NCBI GenBank assembly: GCA_051162045.1
Contig: JBISDI010000015.1
Length of the DNA stretch: 64,000 bases
Strand: one strand, 5' to 3'
Source: Anaerozeibacter quisquiliarum
Lineage (GTDB): Bacteria > Bacillota > Clostridia > Christensenellales > Aristaeellaceae
A program made the position numbers and the translations under genes. Under the pieces are notes generated by a model. The model was not told the DNA's origin. It was given only the letters and a program-made list of their open reading frames with translations, and ran no database searches. Below are positions 1 through 11,120 of the stretch, piece after piece (the stretch's first letter is position 1; each line of letters begins with the position of its first letter).

Positions 1-3
1 CGT

Positions 4-1017
4 TTACTTGCGCTGCACCGCCGCTGCGAAAGGGTTCCTCGGCAGTCCGCCGTCCGACAGGCCGTCCCGAGCCAGCATGGTCTCCATGACCTTGATGTCA
101 GAGGAGATGTCGAGCGCGTCTTTGGCGAACATCTGGTCGTTCTGGCGGCGGAAGGCCCACACCAGCTGGTCTACCATCGACTCGATGTTGCGCCTGCTCT
201 CCTCGATGCTGCCGCCGGCGACGTTTTGCCGTTCGAGCCGGGCGTAGGCGTTGAGCAGTTTGAGCGTGGTGGGCAGGTAGTAGTTCATGAAGGTGTGGAT
301 TTCGGTCTTCTTTTCCGGGCGCTCCACCACGCACTCGAAGATGTTGGCGGTGTACTGCTCAATCTCCTCGATCTGCTCCGACAGCTTCTCGTCCTTGATC
401 GCTTCGTTGGCGGCGCGAATCTGGGTAAGCCAGCGCACGTATTCGTTTTCTTCCTCGATGGGGGCTTCGGCGGCCGGCTGCCGCTCGGCGGTCTTGGGCG
501 GCTGCTTCTCCGCGGCGCGCCGCGCAGTGCTGGACGCATACTGACTGTGCGCGACGAACAGCCCTTGGCCGAGGTCAAGGTAGGCGCCCTCGGGGAAGGC
601 TTTGTCGTCGATCAGCCGCTGAAGGTCGTCACAGGCGGTGTTGTAGTCGACGCCCAGCGTGGACGCGATCGCCATGATGGACGCCGTACGCTGGGCGCCC
701 ACCACCGCGAGGTAGCGCTGGCGGCGCTTCTCCAGCTTTTTTTGCTGGGCGTCAAAACCCACGAGCGCCGCGCCGCCCAGCATCCAGAACAGCGTCCACA
801 AAAACGAGATGCCTCCCGTCGCGCGCAGAAACAGCGCGCCCAGTATCACGGCGATGCCGCCGGTGCGCATGCCGCGCCCCTTCTGCTTGCCGACGGGCGG
901 GGCCTCCATGCCTTGCAGCTTCTGCCACAAGAAAAAAAGCCCAACCGGCCAAAACACGCTCAGCATAAGGATTACCACAAACCAGGACGGGCCCGATCCC
1001 TTCTTATTCTTGGACAC
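4..1017 (-). CDS. XpaC-like membrane protein (5-bromo-4-chloroindolyl phosphate hydrolysis family)
   Basis: A 337-residue protein with hydrophobic segments at about residues 13-32, 52-66 and 68-88, then a long charged, mostly helical cytoplasmic part. The C-terminal half (about 190-320: E/K-rich helices, then a segment with HTFMNYYLPTTLKLLNAY) resembles the XpaC/PF10112 family. That family often sits beside TelA-type proteins and has no firm biochemical role; its name comes from an indicator-dye phenotype. No telA neighbour is visible because the window starts just after its stop. A winged-helix-like stretch (about 100-155, with ASTLGVDYNTACDDLQRLID) lies between the membrane and XpaC parts. 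It is divergent from yerC and reads from its own promoter at 1048-1076. Family call is good; function is unknown. Confidence 0.75.
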   Translation of the reverse strand: MSKNKKGSGPSWFVVILMLSVFWPVGLFFLWQKLQGMEAPPVGKQKGRGMRTGGIAVILGALFLRATGGISFLWTLFWMLGGAALVGFDAQQKKLEKRRQRYLAVVGAQRTASIMAIASTLGVDYNTACDDLQRLIDDKAFPEGAYLDLGQGLFVAHSQYASSTARRAAEKQPPKTAERQPAAEAPIEEENEYVRWLTQIRAANEAIKDEKLSEQIEEIEQYTANIFECVVERPEKKTEIHTFMNYYLPTTLKLLNAYARLERQNVAGGSIEESRRNIESMVDQLVWAFRRQNDQMFAKDALDISSDIKVMETMLARDGLSDGGLPRNPFAAAVQRK

Positions 1018-1047
1018 TTCGAGACATCCTCTCTATCAGTTGACACC

Positions 1048-1076
1048 ATTTTATCACATTGCCCGCGCTTGCGCAA
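1048..1076 (-). promoter_or_regulatory. Promoter of the XpaC-like gene
   Basis: On the minus strand, TTGCGC (1076-1071) and TAAAAT (1053-1048) are 17 bp apart, a sigma-A-type arrangement 31 bp upstream of the XpaC-like start. The -35 lies in the palindrome TTGCGCAA, which also serves the opposing yerC promoter. Confidence 0.55.
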
Positions 1077-1097
1077 TACGCTTGCCTGTGGTAAAGT
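1069..1097 (+). promoter_or_regulatory. Promoter of yerC-pcrA-ligA
   Basis: TTGCGC (1069-1074) and TAAAGT (1092-1097) are separated by 17 bp, with TGG just before the -10 (extended -10). The -35 overlaps the opposing promoter through TTGCGCAA, so the two divergent transcripts probably compete for polymerase. Confidence 0.55.
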
Positions 1098-1149
1098 ATT
1101 AAGCGTGATTTGGGAGCAATTAGAAATCGATGAGGAAGGTGGGCCTTCC

Positions 1150-1435
1150 ATGGACAAGATCAAAAACCCGGGCACCGACCGGCTGGTGCGGGCATTTTTG
1201 TCGCTTACAAACGAAGCGGAGTGCTACGCGCTGCTCGAGGACCTGCTGACGATCAAGGAGATGCAGGATCTGGCGCAGCGCCTCGAGGTGGCGCAGCTGC
1301 TGCGCGAGAAGATCACCTACAATGAAATCGCGCAGAAGACCGGCGTGTCCACCGCGACGATCAGCCGCGTCAACCGCTGCCTGGCCTACGGCGCGGGCGG
1401 CTACCAAATGGTGCTGGGGAGGATTCACGAATCGG

Positions 1436-1443
<8 letters not shown>
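1150..1443 (+). CDS. yerC: YerC/YecD-type TrpR-like DNA-binding protein
   Basis: A 97-residue all-helical protein of the TrpR superfamily (YerC/YecD family). The helix-turn-helix is near the C-terminus, in ITYNEIAQKTGVSTATISRV. In Firmicutes this family lies next to pcrA-ligA, exactly as here; its regulatory target is not established. The ATG at 1150 is preceded by GAGGAAGG at about ten bases, which decides this start over upstream in-frame codons. The stop overlaps the pcrA start by 8 bp, so the two are probably translationally coupled. Confidence 0.9.
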
Positions 1444-3703
<2,260 letters not shown>

Positions 3704-3714
3704 GGGTGCGAGAT

Positions 3715-5700
3715 GTGGAGCGTATGGAAGCGCTGGTTAAACGGCTGAACGAGACCGCACATCGGTATTACACATCGGGCACATCGCCGCTCACCGACGC
3801 CGAGTGGGACGCGCTTTACGACGAGCTGGTCGTACTGGAATCAGAAACGGGCATCGTGCTTGGCGATTCGCCGACGCGCCGCGTGGGCGCGGCCCCGCTT
3901 GCGTCCTTCGCGCAGCACCGGCACCTGGCGCGGCTGTGGTCGATGGACAAGGCGCAGTCGCGCGAGGCGTTGCTTTCCTGGGCCGCGCGGGCCGAGAAGC
4001 TGCGCGTGCAGACCGAGGGCCTGCCGCCGCTTGCGTTCGTGGTGGAGCACAAGTTCGACGGGCTGACGATCAACCTGACTTACGAGGACGGGCGGCTCGT
4101 CCAGGCCGCCACGCGCGGCAACGGCGAGGTGGGCGAGGCGATCCTTCCGCAGGTGATGACGATCAGGCGCGTGCCGCTGTCGATCGCCTTCCGGGGCCGG
4201 GTGGAGGTGCACGGCGAGGCGTTCATGCGGCTGTCGGCGTTCGAGGCATATAACAAAGGGGCGGCCGAGCCGCTCAAAAACCCGCGCAACAGCGCGGCGG
4301 GCGCGCTGCGCAGCCTCGACCCGCAGGTGGCGGCCAGCCGCCGGCTGGACGCCTGCTTCTACAATGTGGGCTACATCGAGGGCGAGGCGTTCCGCGACCA
4401 CGCGCAGATGCTTCAGTTCCTCGAGGACAACCGCTTCCCGATCAGCGGGTGCGAAATCTATGCCAATGACATCGCTCAGGCGCTCGAGGCGGTCGAGGAG
4501 ATCGAGCGCGAGCGCGGCGAGCTCGACTACATGATCGACGGCGCGGTGATTAAGGTCTGCGACTTTTTAACGCGCGAGGCGCTCGGATATACCGACAAGT
4601 TCCCGCGCTGGGCGGTGGCCTACAAATTCGAGGCCGAGGAGCAGGCCTCGACCTTGCGGGGTGTGACCTGGGAGGTGGGGCGCACCGGCAAGCTGACGCC
4701 GCTGGCGCATGTCGAACCGGTGGAGCTGGCCGGCGCGACGGTTCAGCGCGCCACGCTCAACAATTACGGCGACATCCTGCGCAAGCGCGTGGCCGTCGGC
4801 GCGCGGGTGTGGATCCGGCGCAGCAATGAGGTGATCCCCGAGATCATGGGCCGCGTGGACGAGTACGTGCCCGGCGAGCGCGCGATCGACAAGCCGGAAC
4901 GCTGTCCGGCCTGCGGATCGGACCTGGTCGAGCAGGGCGCGCATTTGTTCTGCCCGAACCGCGACGGCTGCGTGCCTCAAATCGTTATGCGGCTGACCCA
5001 CTACGCCAGCCGCGACGCGCTGGACATCGAGGGCCTTTCCGACAAGACGGCGCGCCAGCTGTATGAGCAGTTGGGCGTGGCCGAGCCGAGCGCGCTGTAC
5101 GCGCTGACCGCCGGGCAGCTGAGCGCGCTCGAGCGCTTCGGCGATAAAAAGGCCGAAAACCTGATCGCGGCGATTGAGAAGCGCAAGGCCCCTTCGCTCG
5201 ACGCGTTCATCTTCGCGCTGGGCATTGCGAACGTGGGCCGGCGCACGGCGCGCGCGCTGTGCGAGCGCTTCGGTTCGCTCGAGGCGCTCGCCGCGGCGGC
5301 GATCGAAGATCTGACCGCGATCCCCGACGTGGGGCCGGTCGTGGCGCAGAGCGTGCGCGACTTCTTCCTGGACGAGGCCAACCGGCGGGAGATTGAGCGG
5401 TTGAGCCATGCCGGGGTGACCCCGGTGTTTGAGGCCGGGCCGGTCGGCGGAGCGCTCGATGGGCTCAGCGTGGTGGTCACCGGTACGCTGCCAAGCCTGT
5501 CCCGCCAGCAGGCCGAGCGGCTCATCACCCGCCACGGCGGCAAGCCCGCCCAGTCGGTGTCGAAAAAGACCGCGTTCGTGGTGGCCGGCGAAAACGCGGG
5601 CAGCAAGCTTACAAAGGCCGAACAGCTGGGCATCCCGGTGCTGGATGAGGCGGCCTTCCTTGCGAGAATTAACGTTGGGCACGACGAAACTATGGTATAA
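3715..5700 (+). CDS. ligA: NAD-dependent DNA ligase LigA
   Basis: Seals nicks in DNA using NAD+. Order of domains: Ia NAD-binding (HRYY, DAEWDALYDEL), adenylation domain with the lysine motif HKFDG, the NPRNSAAGALR loop and IDGAVIKV, OB fold, four-cysteine zinc finger (CPACGSDL...CPNRDGC), helix-hairpin-helix block, and a C-terminal BRCT domain starting GLSVVVTGTLPSLS. The NAD/adenylation motif reads TRGNGEVGE where most LigA proteins have TRGDG, so this is a divergent but complete copy. Start choice: GTG 3706, GTG 3715 and ATG 3724 are all in frame; AGGGG at 3702-3706 is eight bases from GTG 3715, so I prefer that one. It is coupled to pcrA. Confidence 0.95.
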   Translation: MERMEALVKRLNETAHRYYTSGTSPLTDAEWDALYDELVVLESETGIVLGDSPTRRVGAAPLASFAQHRHLARLWSMDKAQSREALLSWAARAEKLRVQTEGLPPLAFVVEHKFDGLTINLTYEDGRLVQAATRGNGEVGEAILPQVMTIRRVPLSIAFRGRVEVHGEAFMRLSAFEAYNKGAAEPLKNPRNSAAGALRSLDPQVAASRRLDACFYNVGYIEGEAFRDHAQMLQFLEDNRFPISGCEIYANDIAQALEAVEEIERERGELDYMIDGAVIKVCDFLTREALGYTDKFPRWAVAYKFEAEEQASTLRGVTWEVGRTGKLTPLAHVEPVELAGATVQRATLNNYGDILRKRVAVGARVWIRRSNEVIPEIMGRVDEYVPGERAIDKPERCPACGSDLVEQGAHLFCPNRDGCVPQIVMRLTHYASRDALDIEGLSDKTARQLYEQLGVAEPSALYALTAGQLSALERFGDKKAENLIAAIEKRKAPSLDAFIFALGIANVGRRTARALCERFGSLEALAAAAIEDLTAIPDVGPVVAQSVRDFFLDEANRREIERLSHAGVTPVFEAGPVGGALDGLSVVVTGTLPSLSRQQAERLITRHGGKPAQSVSKKTAFVVAGENAGSKLTKAEQLGIPVLDEAAFLARINVGHDETMV

Positions 5701-5701
5701 T
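5675..5701 (+). promoter_or_regulatory. Promoter of the yicC-to-rpe operon inside the ligA tail
   Basis: TATAAT at 5696-5701 is preceded by TG plus one base (extended -10), with TTGGGC at 5675-5680 15 bp upstream. It overlaps the ligA stop codon and lies 33 bp before the yicC start, so the downstream operon can be started independently. Confidence 0.6.
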
Positions 5702-5733
5702 AGATTAGATAACGGAAAGGGCAGGGCGCGCGC

Positions 5734-6606
5734 ATGAACAGCATGACCGGTTACGGCCGTTCCTCGGTTGAAGTGGACGGACGCCGCCTCACGATCGAAG
5801 TCAAGTCGGTCAACCACCGCTTTCTGGACGTGGCATTCCGCATGCCGCGCTCGTTTTCATTTCTGGAGGACGACATGCGCCGGCAGATCGGCGCCGCGAT
5901 TTCGCGCGGGCATGTGGACGTGTTCGCCACCTACCGCAACGGGCGCTCCGACTCGCGCGCGGTGTCGGTCGACGCGGCGCTGGCCGCGGCCTACGATAAG
6001 GCGCTCACCGAGCTGTGCAATCTTTCGGACGCGCGCGACGACCGGTCGCTGATGGAACTGGCCCGACTGCCCGACGTGCTTCAAGTGACCGAAGCCGAGG
6101 AGGATCAGGACGCGCTGCGCGCGCTCGTGGCGAAGGCGCTCGGCGAGGCGCTTAACGGCCTCACCGCCATGCGGGAGCGGGAGGGGCGCGCGCTCGCGGG
6201 CGACCTTAAGGAGCGGCTCGACCGGCTCGAAGCGCTGACCGAGCGCATCGCCGAGCGTTACCCTGAGACGGTCGCGGCCTACGAGGCCCGGCTGCGCGAG
6301 CGCATCGAGGAGCTGATTGGCGCGAACATCGACCAGCAGCGGCTGCTGACCGAGGTGGCGCTGATGGCCGACCGCAGCGCGGTCAGCGAGGAGTTGGTGC
6401 GCCTTAAGAGCCACGCAGCGCAGCTGCGCGAGGCGATTTCGATGCCGTGCGGCGTGGGGCGCAAGCTGGACTTCATCGTGCAGGAGCTCAACCGCGAGGT
6501 CAACACGGTGTCCAGCAAGTCGCAGGACATCCCGATCACGCAGGCGGTGGTCGAGGCCAAGGCCGAGATCGAGAAGATGCGCGAGCAGGTACAGAATGTC
6601 GAGTGA
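5734..6606 (+). CDS. yicC: YicC/YloC family endoribonuclease
   Basis: A 290-residue YicC-family protein, recognised by MTGYGR at the start, VKSVNHRFLDV near residue 25 and the strongly conserved C-terminus with LDFIVQELNREVNTVSSKS. The E. coli member is an RNase that helps degrade the small RNA RyhB; in Firmicutes the gene (yloC) heads the gmk-rpoZ-coaBC-priA cluster, as here. B. subtilis has remA between yicC and gmk; here only 13 bases separate them, so remA is absent from its usual site. The start has GGAAAGGG upstream, and an extended -10 promoter lies just before it. Confidence 0.93.
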   Translation: MNSMTGYGRSSVEVDGRRLTIEVKSVNHRFLDVAFRMPRSFSFLEDDMRRQIGAAISRGHVDVFATYRNGRSDSRAVSVDAALAAAYDKALTELCNLSDARDDRSLMELARLPDVLQVTEAEEDQDALRALVAKALGEALNGLTAMREREGRALAGDLKERLDRLEALTERIAERYPETVAAYEARLRERIEELIGANIDQQRLLTEVALMADRSAVSEELVRLKSHAAQLREAISMPCGVGRKLDFIVQELNREVNTVSSKSQDIPITQAVVEAKAEIEKMREQVQNVE

Positions 6607-6619
6607 CGGGAGAAGTACG

Positions 6620-7285
6620 ATGAAGGGGAAGCTGTACGTGGTGTCGGGTCCTTCGGGCGCGGGCAAGGGCACGCTGTGCAAGCGGCTGCTGGATATCCGG
6701 CCTGAGATCGAGCTGTCGGTGTCCTGCGCCACGCGCGCGGCACGGCCGGGCGAGGTCCACGGCGAGCACTATTACTTTATCTCCGAGGCCGAGTTCCTCG
6801 AAAAGCGCGCGCGGGGCGACCTGCTTGAGTCCGCCCGGATCAACAACGGCACCTGGTACGGAACGCCCAAGGACGTGGTGCGGAAAAAGCTTAACGAGGG
6901 CAAGAGCGTGCTTCTCGAGATCGAGAACACCGGCGCGCAGCAGGTGATCGAGCGGTACCCCGAGACGGTCAGCGTATTTATTTTGCCGCCCAGCCGCGCG
7001 TCGCTGATCAAGCGGTTGGTCGACCGGGGCACCGAGGATCTCGAACGGCTGACCGCCCGCATCCGCAAGGTGCCCAGCGAGCTTGAAGCCGCCCGGCATT
7101 ACAGCCACCTGATCCTGAACGACGACCTAGAGGCCGCGACCGCGCGGCTGATGCAGGTGTTCGACGGTACGTACCGGACCGGAGACACCGAGCGCGCGTT
7201 GCTCGCGGACTTGACAGCGCAGTTTGCCGACATGGACGAAGCGCTTGCGGCGTTGGCCGACTATTTCAACCGAGCCCGGATTTGA
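6620..7285 (+). CDS. gmk: Guanylate kinase
   Basis: Converts GMP to GDP with ATP, in the cytoplasm. The P-loop GPSGAGKGT is at residues 9-17, the GMP-binding region contains SCATRAARPGEVHGEHY, and the lid/LEI-GA segment reads LEIENTGAQQV, a slight change from the usual LEIDVQGA. At 221 residues it is slightly longer than the usual ~205 because of a C-terminal extension. ATG 6620 is preceded by GGGAGAAG, which favours it over an in-frame ATG at 6596 inside yicC. It lies between yicC and rpoZ, the standard Firmicutes order. Confidence 0.96.
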   Translation: MKGKLYVVSGPSGAGKGTLCKRLLDIRPEIELSVSCATRAARPGEVHGEHYYFISEAEFLEKRARGDLLESARINNGTWYGTPKDVVRKKLNEGKSVLLEIENTGAQQVIERYPETVSVFILPPSRASLIKRLVDRGTEDLERLTARIRKVPSELEAARHYSHLILNDDLEAATARLMQVFDGTYRTGDTERALLADLTAQFADMDEALAALADYFNRARI

Positions 7286-7307
7286 TGAATTTTTGGAGGA
7301 CAATGCC

Positions 7308-7514
7308 ATGATGATCGAGCCCCCCATCAACGAACTGCTTTCGAAGGTGGACTGCCGCTACACGCTGGCGGTCGAGACCAGCAAGCGCGCCCGGGATATC
7401 ATCGCGGGTGCGCAGCCCATGGTGGACACCCGCGAGGTCAAGCCGCTGGCGATTGCGATCGACGAGGTCAACCGCGGCCTGATTACCTACTCGCGCGACG
7501 AGGTCGAAATTTAG
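7308..7514 (+). CDS. rpoZ: RNA polymerase omega subunit
   Basis: A 68-residue omega subunit. The family core YTLAVETSKRARDI is at residues 16-29, followed by KPLAIAIDEVNRGLITY, which matches the conserved omega helix (KPVTIALEEI in others). It assists RNA polymerase assembly. ATG 7308 has TTTTGGAGGA seven bases upstream, an excellent ribosome-binding site; the ATG at 7303 is out of frame. Sits between gmk and coaBC as in other Firmicutes. Confidence 0.95.
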   Translation: MMIEPPINELLSKVDCRYTLAVETSKRARDIIAGAQPMVDTREVKPLAIAIDEVNRGLITYSRDEVEI

Positions 7515-7544
7515 TGGCCTGACAATCACAGGAGGCGTGGGAGA

Positions 7545-7685
7545 TTGCGAGAGATTTTGTCGTCCGGCAAGGAGCCTTCGCTGCGGCATGGCAGCGCTAC
7601 GGAAAGCTACGAGCGACGCGGCCGAGCGGAAAAAGATCCGCAAGATTGCGCGATTGCTGTGGTTGGCAGGCCAAGCAGATGCTGA
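7545..7685 (+). CDS. Possible 46-residue leader ORF coupled to coaBC
   Basis: A TTG-started frame with a strong GGAGG nine bases upstream runs to a TGA at 7683-7685 that overlaps the coaBC ATG (7679). The coaBC start itself has only a weak GGCAGG-type site, so reading of this frame could deliver ribosomes to coaBC. Against it: codon third positions are mixed, unlike the strong G/C bias of its neighbours, and the peptide matches no family I know. It may be only a leader whose translation matters, or chance. Confidence 0.3.
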   Translation: MREILSSGKEPSLRHGSATESYERRGRAEKDPQDCAIAVVGRPSRC

Positions 7686-8869
7686 GCGGCAAGTGCGTGG
7701 TGCTGGGCGTGAGCGGCGGCATTGCCGCCTACAAGGCCGCGGACATCGTCAGCCGGCTGAAGAAGTTGGGCGCGCGCGTGCGCGTGGTGCTGACCGAACA
7801 CGCCTGCCGTTTTGTCACGCCGATCACCTTTGAGACGCTGTCGGGCGAACCGGCCTACGTCGACCAGTTCGACCGCAGCTTTGAGATCGAACACATCTCT
7901 CTCGCGAAATCCGCCGACCTCTTCCTGATCGCGCCGGCCACCGCCAACGTGATCGGCAAGATCGCCTGCGGCATCGCCGATGATCTGCTGACCACGGTAT
8001 TTCTGGCGACGACCTGCCCGGTGCTCGTCGCGCCCGCGATGAACAACGCCATGTGGCGCGCGGACGCGGTCAGGCAGAACGTCGAGGTGCTTAAAGCGCG
8101 CGGCGTTCACTTTGTCGGGCCGGGCGTCGGGCACCTGGCCTGCGGCGACGAAAATGTGGAGGGCCGCATGAGCGAGCCCGAGGACATCGTGCGCGCGGTG
8201 CTCGAGCTGTTGACGCGGCAGCGCGACCTGGAGGGCCGACGCATCGTGGTCACCGCCGGGCCCACGCGCGAGATGATCGACCCGGTGCGCTTTCTGTCGA
8301 ACCGCTCGACCGGCAAGATGGGCTATGCGCTGGCCGAGGCCGCGAAGCGGCGCGGCGCGACCGTCACGCTGGTCAGCGGGCCTACGGCGCTGACGCCGCC
8401 GATCGGCGTGGAACTCGTAGAGATCACCAGCACTCAGGACCTGTACGAGGCGATGATGCTGCGCGCGCAGACCGCGGACGCGATAATCCAGGCGGCCGCG
8501 CCCGCCGACTTTACGCCCGCCAGCTACAGCCATGACAAGATCAAGAAGGACGGGCAGGGGATGGCTCTCGAACTTGCGCCCACGCCCGACGTCGCCCTGG
8601 CGCTCGGCAAGCGCAAGCGGGCCGGGCAGGTGCTCGTAGGCTTCGCCGCCGAGACCGGGGACAGGATCGAAAACGCGCGCGGGAAACTTGCGAAAAAGAA
8701 CTGCGACCTGATCGTGTTTAACGACGTGACCGAGCCGGGCGCGGGCTTTGCCGTCGATACCAACCGCGTGACGCTGGTCGAAGCGGAGCGGGAGACGCAT
8801 ATCCCGCTGATGGACAAGCTGTACGTGGCGGGCCGCATACTGGATCGGGTGGCGGCGCTGTTGCCATGA
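7679..8869 (+). CDS. coaBC: Bifunctional phosphopantothenoylcysteine decarboxylase / phosphopantothenate-cysteine ligase
   Basis: Two consecutive steps of coenzyme A synthesis. The N-terminal CoaC part (about 1-180) has the flavin-binding SGGIAAYKA, the catalytic histidine in EHISLAKSAD, APATANVIGKIA and the substrate clamp APAMNNAMW. The CoaB part (about 185-396) starts VVTAGPTREMIDPVRFLSN with the nucleotide motif STGKMGYALAE. Length of 396 residues is normal. ATG 7679 gives MLSGKCVVLGVSGGI, as expected for the family; no strong ribosome-binding site precedes it. The stop overlaps the priA start (ATGA). Confidence 0.96.
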   Translation: MLSGKCVVLGVSGGIAAYKAADIVSRLKKLGARVRVVLTEHACRFVTPITFETLSGEPAYVDQFDRSFEIEHISLAKSADLFLIAPATANVIGKIACGIADDLLTTVFLATTCPVLVAPAMNNAMWRADAVRQNVEVLKARGVHFVGPGVGHLACGDENVEGRMSEPEDIVRAVLELLTRQRDLEGRRIVVTAGPTREMIDPVRFLSNRSTGKMGYALAEAAKRRGATVTLVSGPTALTPPIGVELVEITSTQDLYEAMMLRAQTADAIIQAAAPADFTPASYSHDKIKKDGQGMALELAPTPDVALALGKRKRAGQVLVGFAAETGDRIENARGKLAKKNCDLIVFNDVTEPGAGFAVDTNRVTLVEAERETHIPLMDKLYVAGRILDRVAALLP

Positions 8870-11109
8870 CGTACGCGCATGTGGTGATCGACCTGTCAGT
8901 TTCCGAGGTCGATCGCCCCTACACCTATTCGGTGCCCGAGGGCATGCGGCTCAGTCCCGGCCAGCGGGTGCTGGCGCCGTTCGGAGGACGGCGGCTCGAG
9001 GGCTTCGTGGTGGATCTGTTGGGCGAGCCGGATGTCGATACCGCGCGCGTGAAGCCGATCGTGCGCGCGCTGGAAGATTATCCGCTGATCCTGCCCGAGC
9101 TCATGGAGCTGGCCGCGTGGATGCGCGAGCGCTACCGCTGCACGTTGGCCGCAGCGCTCAGGCTGATGATCCCGGCCCAGTTGCGCGGCGAGCGGGTCGC
9201 CGAAAAGACGCGCAACGCCGCGCGGCTGCTGGTCGCGGGCGAGGCCTTGGATGAAGCTCGGCGCGCCCGCGCCCGCGCGCCCCGGCAGTTGGCCGTGATG
9301 GAATTGCTGGAAGGCGGGCCGCAATATGTGGCCTACCTGAACACCCGGGTGGACGGCGCGCATCGGGTGGTGCGCGCGCTCGAATCGGCGGGCCTGGTCG
9401 AAGTCACGACGGTCACCGAGCGGCGCAATCCGTTCAGCCAACCGCCCAGCCGCAGTGCGCGCGATCCCGAGCTGACAAACGCCCAGCGGGACGCGGCGCG
9501 GCGGGTGACGGGCGCCATGGACGATGGCGGAGGGCGGTTCCTGCTGGCCGGCGTGACCGGCAGCGGCAAGACCGAGGTGTACATCGCGCTGATCCGCCAC
9601 GCGCTTAAGCAAAACAAGGGCGCGATCGTGCTGGTGCCCGAGATCGCGCTGACGCCGCAGATGACCGACTGGTTCCGCGCGCGCTTCGGCGAGTGCGCGG
9701 CGGTGCTGCATTCGCGGCTGTCGCCGGGCGAGCGCTACGACGAGTGGCGGCGCATCCGGGACGGCGAGGCGCGGGTGGTGGTGGGTGCGCGCTCGGCGGT
9801 GTTCGCGCCGGTCGAACGCCTCGGGCTGATCGCGGTGGACGAGGAGCACGAGCACACCTACCAGTCCGAAAAGCGCCCGCGATACGACGCGCGCGAGGTG
9901 GCGCGCTACCGCTGTGAACAGGCAGGCGGCGCGCTCGTACTGGGCAGCGCCACGCCGCAAATCGCCAGCTACATGCGCGCGATGCCGGGCGTCAGGCCGG
10001 AGAACCGCTATCAACTGCTCGAGCTCGGCGAACGGGTGAACGGACGGCCGATGCCGGAGGTTACGCTGGTCGACATGTGCCGCGAGCTTGAGAAGGGCAA
10101 CCACTCGATCTTCAGCGCCGCGCTGCAACAGGCGATGGACTCTGTGCTTGCGCGCGGCGAGCAGGCCATGCTGATGCTCAACCGCCGCGGCTACGCCACC
10201 TTCGTGTCCTGCCGCGCCTGCGGCTACGTCGAGAAGTGCGACGCCTGCGACGTGTCGATGACCTACCACCAGGCCGAGGGCCTGCTTAAGTGCCACTACT
10301 GCGGCGCGGTGCGCAACCCGCCCGCGAAATGCCCGGCGTGCGCCAGCCCCTACATCAAGTTCTTCGGCGTGGGCACGCAGAGGGTGGAGGACGAAGTCGC
10401 AAAGCGCTGGCCCAAGGCGCGCCTGTCCCGCATGGACATGGATACCACGCGCGCCAAGGACGCCCACGCGAAGATATTGTCGGCGTTCCGGCGGGGCGAG
10501 ACCGATATTCTGATCGGCACGCAGATGATCGCCAAGGGGCTCGACTTTCCGAATGTGACGCTGGTCGGCGTGATCGCGGCCGACCTGACGCTGAACCTGC
10601 CCGACTACCGCAGCGCCGAGCGCACGTTCCAACTTATCACGCAGGCGGCCGGGCGCGCCGGGCGCGCGGACCGACCGGGTCAGGTGGTCGTACAGAGCTA
10701 CGACGTCGATCACTACGCGATCGAACTGGCGGCCAAGGCCGACTACCGCGCGTTCTACCACCGCGAGGTCAGCATGCGCAAGCGCGCGCTGTACCCGCCG
10801 TTCACGGTCATGGCGCGGCTGTTGGTGACGAGCAGGGAGCCCGAGCGCGCGCGGCGCGCGGCCGAGGCGTTCGAGGTTCAACTGAACGAGTTTTTGGACA
10901 AATATCAGCTCCGGGACAGCGTGATTACGATGCGCGCGCTGGAAGCGCCGATCGCGAAATTGCGCGGCGAGAGCCGCTGGCAGCTGTTCATCAAGCTGTA
11001 CGCACGCGGGCGCGTAGACGAGGTGCTAAGCGAGATGGACGCCTACACCTATGTGCCGATCGAGGGCGTTATCGCCCAGTTGGAGATCAATCCGGCCAAC
11101 ATGTTTTGA
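8866..11109 (+). CDS. priA: Primosomal protein N' (PriA helicase)
   Basis: Restarts stalled replication forks by recognising branched DNA and loading the replicative helicase. The 747-residue protein has the N-terminal DNA-binding domain (AHVVIDLSVSEVDRPYTYSV), Walker A GVTGSGKTEV near residue 230, the DEEH box DEEHEHTYQSEKRPRY, a double zinc-binding insert (CRACGYVEKCDACDVSMTYH, then CHYCGAV and CPACAS) and C-terminal helicase motifs GTQMIAKGLDFPNVTLVGV and QAAGRAGRA. Start codon overlaps the coaBC stop by four bases. Confidence 0.96.
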   Translation: MTYAHVVIDLSVSEVDRPYTYSVPEGMRLSPGQRVLAPFGGRRLEGFVVDLLGEPDVDTARVKPIVRALEDYPLILPELMELAAWMRERYRCTLAAALRLMIPAQLRGERVAEKTRNAARLLVAGEALDEARRARARAPRQLAVMELLEGGPQYVAYLNTRVDGAHRVVRALESAGLVEVTTVTERRNPFSQPPSRSARDPELTNAQRDAARRVTGAMDDGGGRFLLAGVTGSGKTEVYIALIRHALKQNKGAIVLVPEIALTPQMTDWFRARFGECAAVLHSRLSPGERYDEWRRIRDGEARVVVGARSAVFAPVERLGLIAVDEEHEHTYQSEKRPRYDAREVARYRCEQAGGALVLGSATPQIASYMRAMPGVRPENRYQLLELGERVNGRPMPEVTLVDMCRELEKGNHSIFSAALQQAMDSVLARGEQAMLMLNRRGYATFVSCRACGYVEKCDACDVSMTYHQAEGLLKCHYCGAVRNPPAKCPACASPYIKFFGVGTQRVEDEVAKRWPKARLSRMDMDTTRAKDAHAKILSAFRRGETDILIGTQMIAKGLDFPNVTLVGVIAADLTLNLPDYRSAERTFQLITQAAGRAGRADRPGQVVVQSYDVDHYAIELAAKADYRAFYHREVSMRKRALYPPFTVMARLLVTSREPERARRAAEAFEVQLNEFLDKYQLRDSVITMRALEAPIAKLRGESRWQLFIKLYARGRVDEVLSEMDAYTYVPIEGVIAQLEINPANMF

Positions 11110-11120
11110 GGTGAAGTACG

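Noticed and set aside
226..1149. Long plus-strand frame running into yerC
   Set aside because: Antisense shadow of the XpaC-like gene; the yerC start at 1150 has its own ribosome-binding site.
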